A stretch of 64,000 bases of DNA from UBA11986 sp031402435 (GTDB lineage Bacteria > Bacteroidota > Ignavibacteria > UBA10030 > UBA6906), in the NCBI GenBank assembly GCA_031402435.1, contig JANNSJ010000024.1, positions 18,054 through 82,053 of the forward strand, written 5' to 3'. The notes beneath the pieces are model-generated. The model saw only the letters and a program-made list of their open reading frames with translations, did no database searches and was not told where the DNA came from. The stretch's first letter is position 1, and each line of letters begins with the position of its first letter. Both the position numbers and the translations under genes were made by a program. This document shows positions 61,366 through 64,000 of this stretch, one piece after another.

Positions 61366-61398
61366 TTGTCTTTCATCGGTAAGAACAAATTACATTGG
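61366..61398 (+). promoter_or_regulatory. Candidate promoter of the T9SS cargo gene
   Basis: TTG at 61366-61368, 22 bases, then TACATTGG at 61391-61398. The ATG is at 61409, so the leader would be very short. Confidence 0.35.
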
Positions 61399-61408
61399 GA
61401 GTGTTCTT

Positions 61409-62686
61409 ATGAGAAAAAGAGTTATTTCCATAGTTAGTGCCGCGTTGATTACGGCATTCCACGTTCCTCTCTTCGCCCAGCCTGGCTGGAACCAGTTGAA
61501 CTCCGGTACCGCAAATGATCTCTCAGCAATTCACTTCTTGAATGTTAGCACAGGTTACGTTGCAGGCGCAGCGGGAACTGTGCTTCGTACTACCAACGGT
61601 GGCGCAAGCTGGCAGAATGTGTCGCCGGCAGGTGTTACTGCCAACCTCAACGGTCTGTACGTCTTCGATGCTCCTTCCGATCGGGTAGTGGTGGTTGGCG
61701 ACGGAGGAATGATTCTGGTGACGACAAACGGTGGAGCTGGTTGGTCGACCGTATCCAGTGGCCTTACCGATGATCTGTTCTCAATTTCTTTTGCGTCACA
61801 AACCGGTGTGTGTGGTGGAGGTTCGCAAGCAATCTTGAAATCTACCGATGCGGGGTCGTCCTGGAGTATTGTTCAATCCGGATTCTTCGGTGGAGGATTC
61901 CGGGGAGCCTTCATGCTGAGTCCCCAGATCGGCTACGTGTGTGGAGAGAATTCCATCTTTCAGCCTCTTCTCGGAAAAACAACAGACAGCGGGTCGAACT
62001 GGGCATTTGTTCCTTTTTATCTGAACGGTAACGAAGGCAGGGCGTATGCCGTTGACTTCACGGATGCCTCCATAGGCCACGTGGCTGCGGGCGTTTGGGA
62101 TGGCAGTGGAGCGGTATCGCTTTCCACGAATGGCGGTTCGGATTGGTCATCGCAGCTCTTCCCCGATGTTGCGTACGCAATTGATTTTCCGGTTTCCGCG
62201 ACCGGTATGGTGGGATATGCTGCAGGGTTGTCGGGAAGAATCATCAAGACTGTCAATGCAGGAGGTGCGTGGCAACAACAGACAAGCGGTACGGCTGCCA
62301 CACTGCGAAGTATCCACTTCATTGACCTGAATAACGGTTATGTGGCGGGCGATGGCGGCGTGATCCTGAAAACCACAACGGGCGGTGAACCGACATCAGG
62401 CGTCGGAGATGGTGAAGGCGTTCAGGTGTTTTCCCTTCAGCAAAACTACCCCAATCCGTTCAATCCTTCAACAACAATCCGGTTCAGGACTCCAACGTCA
62501 GGGGATGTACGACTGACAATCTTTGACATCGCCGGAAGAGAAATTGCAGTGCTTGTGGATGGATGGAGACATTCAGGCAGCCATAGTGCGACGTGGAATG
62601 CAGCCGGCATGTCTACAGGAATCTACTTCTGCCGGCTCGATGTTGGGGGCTTTACCGAAACCAGAAAGTTGGTGCTAGCGAAGTAA
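61409..62686 (+). CDS. Secreted YCF48/BNR-like beta-propeller with T9SS sorting domain
   Basis: A 425-aa protein with a signal peptide (VISIVSAALITAFHVPLFAQ), about six YCF48-type blades (TTNGGASW, TTNGGAGW, STDAGSSW, STNGGSDW) and a T9SS type A sorting domain (NYPNPFNPSTTIRF, IFDIAGREIAVL, GIYFCRLDVGGF, ETRKLVLAK). It is expected at the cell surface. The gene lies between two copies of the end of the NifU-like gene, which suggests it arrived by recombination or insertion. Confidence 0.92.
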   Translation: MRKRVISIVSAALITAFHVPLFAQPGWNQLNSGTANDLSAIHFLNVSTGYVAGAAGTVLRTTNGGASWQNVSPAGVTANLNGLYVFDAPSDRVVVVGDGGMILVTTNGGAGWSTVSSGLTDDLFSISFASQTGVCGGGSQAILKSTDAGSSWSIVQSGFFGGGFRGAFMLSPQIGYVCGENSIFQPLLGKTTDSGSNWAFVPFYLNGNEGRAYAVDFTDASIGHVAAGVWDGSGAVSLSTNGGSDWSSQLFPDVAYAIDFPVSATGMVGYAAGLSGRIIKTVNAGGAWQQQTSGTAATLRSIHFIDLNNGYVAGDGGVILKTTTGGEPTSGVGDGEGVQVFSLQQNYPNPFNPSTTIRFRTPTSGDVRLTIFDIAGREIAVLVDGWRHSGSHSATWNAAGMSTGIYFCRLDVGGFTETRKLVLAK

Positions 62687-62687
62687 C

Positions 62688-62740
62688 AGCGTGTGATTAT
62701 GAAGGAGATACCGGATGTGAATAGGGTAGAGGCGGGATAA
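62688..62740 (+). pseudogene. Duplicated tail of the NifU-like gene
   Basis: AGCGTGTGATTATGAAGGAG and the following bases to a TAA stop repeat 61305-61363 with a few substitutions and one 6-base gap. It reads RVIMKEIPDVNRVEAG, i.e. only the last codons of a NifU domain, and begins 2 bases after the stop of the T9SS cargo gene. Confidence 0.82.
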
Positions 62741-62779
62741 TCAGATGTTATGAGGTGCAACAAAAAGGGGTAGACTCCT

Positions 62780-62917
62780 ATGAGAGCTAACAAATACAAT
62801 CTGGAGGAGGTGGAAGCTAAGCAAGCCAACTTAGTTTCACTAGCTGAACGTTCATTGAATGGAGAATCCGGTCTGAGCCAGAGTGCAATATTGATAAGGG
62901 GTATTCTGGACGATTGA
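62780..62917 (+). pseudogene. Short ORF cut by the IS3 element
   Basis: ATG 62780 opens 45 codons of good protein-like composition (MRANKYNLEEVEAKQANLV ... AILIRGILDD). The stop codon TGA at 62915 is the first triplet of the IS end (TGATCTTGACCCC), so the gene was probably longer before the insertion. The family is not recognised. Confidence 0.4.
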
Positions 62918-64000
62918 TCTTGACCCCGGAATTCGGACATGAAGTTAGTGATTAATGTTGGATTGTTGTTCGAACCCAACTGGTGTCAAGTATCCCAGGC
63001 TTGAGTGCAGTCGCTGGCGATTGTAGAACACTTCAATGTATTCAAAGATTTTGCTTCTCGCTTCGTCTCTCGTTTCAAATCGCTCCCAGTAAATCAGTTC
63101 AGTCTTCAACTTGTGGAAAAATGTTTCGGTGATTGCATTGTCGTAACAATTGCCCGTACCCGACATGCTCTGGACCATCTTGTGTGCAGCGAGGGTCGTT
63201 CGCACGGTATCGCTGGCATACTGGCTCCCACAATCAGAGTGAAAGACAAGCCCCGGCGCAATCGTACGATGCGTCAGTGCACACTGTAAGGCTTGCGCTA
63301 CTAACGCCGTGTCGATGCGATGACTCATTGCGTAACCTACAATGCGGCGTCCGTAGACATCCAATACCACCGCAAGGTACAGCCAACCTTCAAGCGTCCA
63401 GATGTAGGTCATGTCGCTCGTCCAGAGTTGATTCGGACGCTCGGCATGAAACTTCTGCTTCACGAGATTCGGTGATGCGTTCGTTGTCCTGGTGCTGTCT
63501 GTGGTTATCTTGAATCGCTTCTTTGTCTTTGCCCGTATGTTGTGTTCCTGCATCAGTTTGGCGACACGCTTTGTGGTGCAAACAAACCCGCTTGCACGGA
63601 GTGTTTGTGCTATGCGTGGGCTGCCATAGGTCCCTCGGCTGGCTTGGTGGACGCGCCCAATCTCCTGCACCAGCCTTACATTGCGCTGGCGATAAGAACT
63701 CGATGCATGTCTGCGCCAGTAGTGATAACTGCTGCGTGTCAACTGCAACACACGGCACATCGTCGTAACACGGAACTCGTTTCGATGATCGTCCATAAAG
63801 CGATACCTCACTTCCCGTGTTTGGTGAAGTACCCGATCGCTTTTTTTTAAAACCTGAACCTCCTCCCGCAGCGTTGCCACCTCTCGGTGCAGACGGCGCA
63901 ATTCCTCATCCTGAGGCATCAAACGACCGTTCCCAGGAAAGGCATTGCCACCATGACTACCAAACTCACGTTTCCAATTGGAAATTGTATTCGGGTCCAC
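62915..64000 (-). mobile_element. IS3-family insertion sequence (left end outside window)
   Basis: One end is visible at about 62915 with TGATCTTGACCCCGGAATTC, the style of IS3-family terminal inverted repeats. It contains the transposase gene on the minus strand and continues past the window edge; the other inverted repeat and the target duplication cannot be seen. Confidence 0.82.
62945..64000 (-). CDS. IS3-family transposase, OrfA-OrfB in one frame (5' end outside window)
   Basis: At least 351 aa. The visible N-terminal part is the end of OrfA with its helix-turn-helix and leucine-rich coiled coil (EELRRLHREVATLREEVQVL). The rest is OrfB with the DDE triad: Asp in TSDMTYIW, Asp in FHSDCGSQY and Glu in NAITETFFHKLKTE. 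The two halves join across a run of eight A (minus strand, 63848-63841). The usual OrfA ending (LKKAIGYFTKHGK then stop) lies in the frame one base further on. The first codon in view is not the true start. Confidence 0.9.
   Translation of the reverse strand: MDPNTISNWKREFGSHGGNAFPGNGRLMPQDEELRRLHREVATLREEVQVLKKSDRVLHQTREVRYRFMDDHRNEFRVTTMCRVLQLTRSSYHYWRRHASSSYRQRNVRLVQEIGRVHQASRGTYGSPRIAQTLRASGFVCTTKRVAKLMQEHNIRAKTKKRFKITTDSTRTTNASPNLVKQKFHAERPNQLWTSDMTYIWTLEGWLYLAVVLDVYGRRIVGYAMSHRIDTALVAQALQCALTHRTIAPGLVFHSDCGSQYASDTVRTTLAAHKMVQSMSGTGNCYDNAITETFFHKLKTELIYWERFETRDEARSKIFEYIEVFYNRQRLHSSLGYLTPVGFEQQSNINH

Overview
The window (about 52% GC by eye, dense in genes, no rRNA or tRNA seen) looks like a chromosome segment of a Bacteroidota/Chlorobiota-type bacterium, most like the Ignavibacteria side of that group. 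The reasons are two secreted beta-propeller proteins ending in a type IX secretion sorting domain (NYPNPFNP core), a PorQ-like protein, a UbiA/UbiX/UbiD-like trio plus an mqnE remnant (futalosine-type menaquinone synthesis), a GlmU-like bifunctional enzyme of the Bacteroidota type, and promoters of the form TTG-N20-TAnnTTkG, best seen before guaA.

Layout. 1-7.6 kb: 5' end of a Reg_prop/Y_Y_Y sensor (minus, cut by the window edge), then guaA and ubiA-ubiX-ubiD-like genes, with a pair of palindromic repeats flanking ubiA. 7.9-10.2 kb: an ECF42-type sigma factor unit with a DGPF/YCII protein and an exported SRPBCC protein. 10.4-11.7 kb: T9SS cargo. 11.7-23.3 kb: two heavy-metal RND efflux operons of different subclasses, each headed by a small exported protein rich in metal ligands. 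Between and beyond them lie gene remnants: the 5' third of mqnE, the 5' end of a CDF metal transporter, and two 3' ends of a czcA gene.

23.7-33.6 kb: a multiheme cytochrome, then a minus-strand run of small thiol/sulfur-handling genes (thioredoxin, DUF302, two DUF6132, rhodanese, FmdB-like, OsmC, DUF2892) led by an ECF sigma factor and a zinc-type anti-sigma factor. Three matching TGACCC-N14/15-TGCATC sites suggest that this sigma factor drives itself and the module. Head to head with it is a second ECF/anti-sigma pair with its own GGAAC-N16-CGTCTA site, followed by methyltransferases and an exported DsrE-like protein. I regard this double sigma-factor locus as the most interesting system here.

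33.6-47.5 kb: housekeeping genes (hslUV, rpoN, DUF3109, dprA, an orphan EutN/CcmL vertex protein, glmM), then a translationally coupled AMMECR1-MEMO1-DUF2520-nucleotidyltransferase operon and an enoyl-CoA hydratase. 47.7-62.7 kb: glyS, tandem lipoproteins, a CPBP protease, a TPR protein, a ZIP transporter, porQ-like, rpmE, glmU-like, rsmB, a kbl-like gene, mrp, a NifU-like gene and a T9SS cargo gene bracketed by duplicated NifU-tail sequence. 62.9 kb to the end: an IS3-family element that enters from the right and cuts a short ORF.
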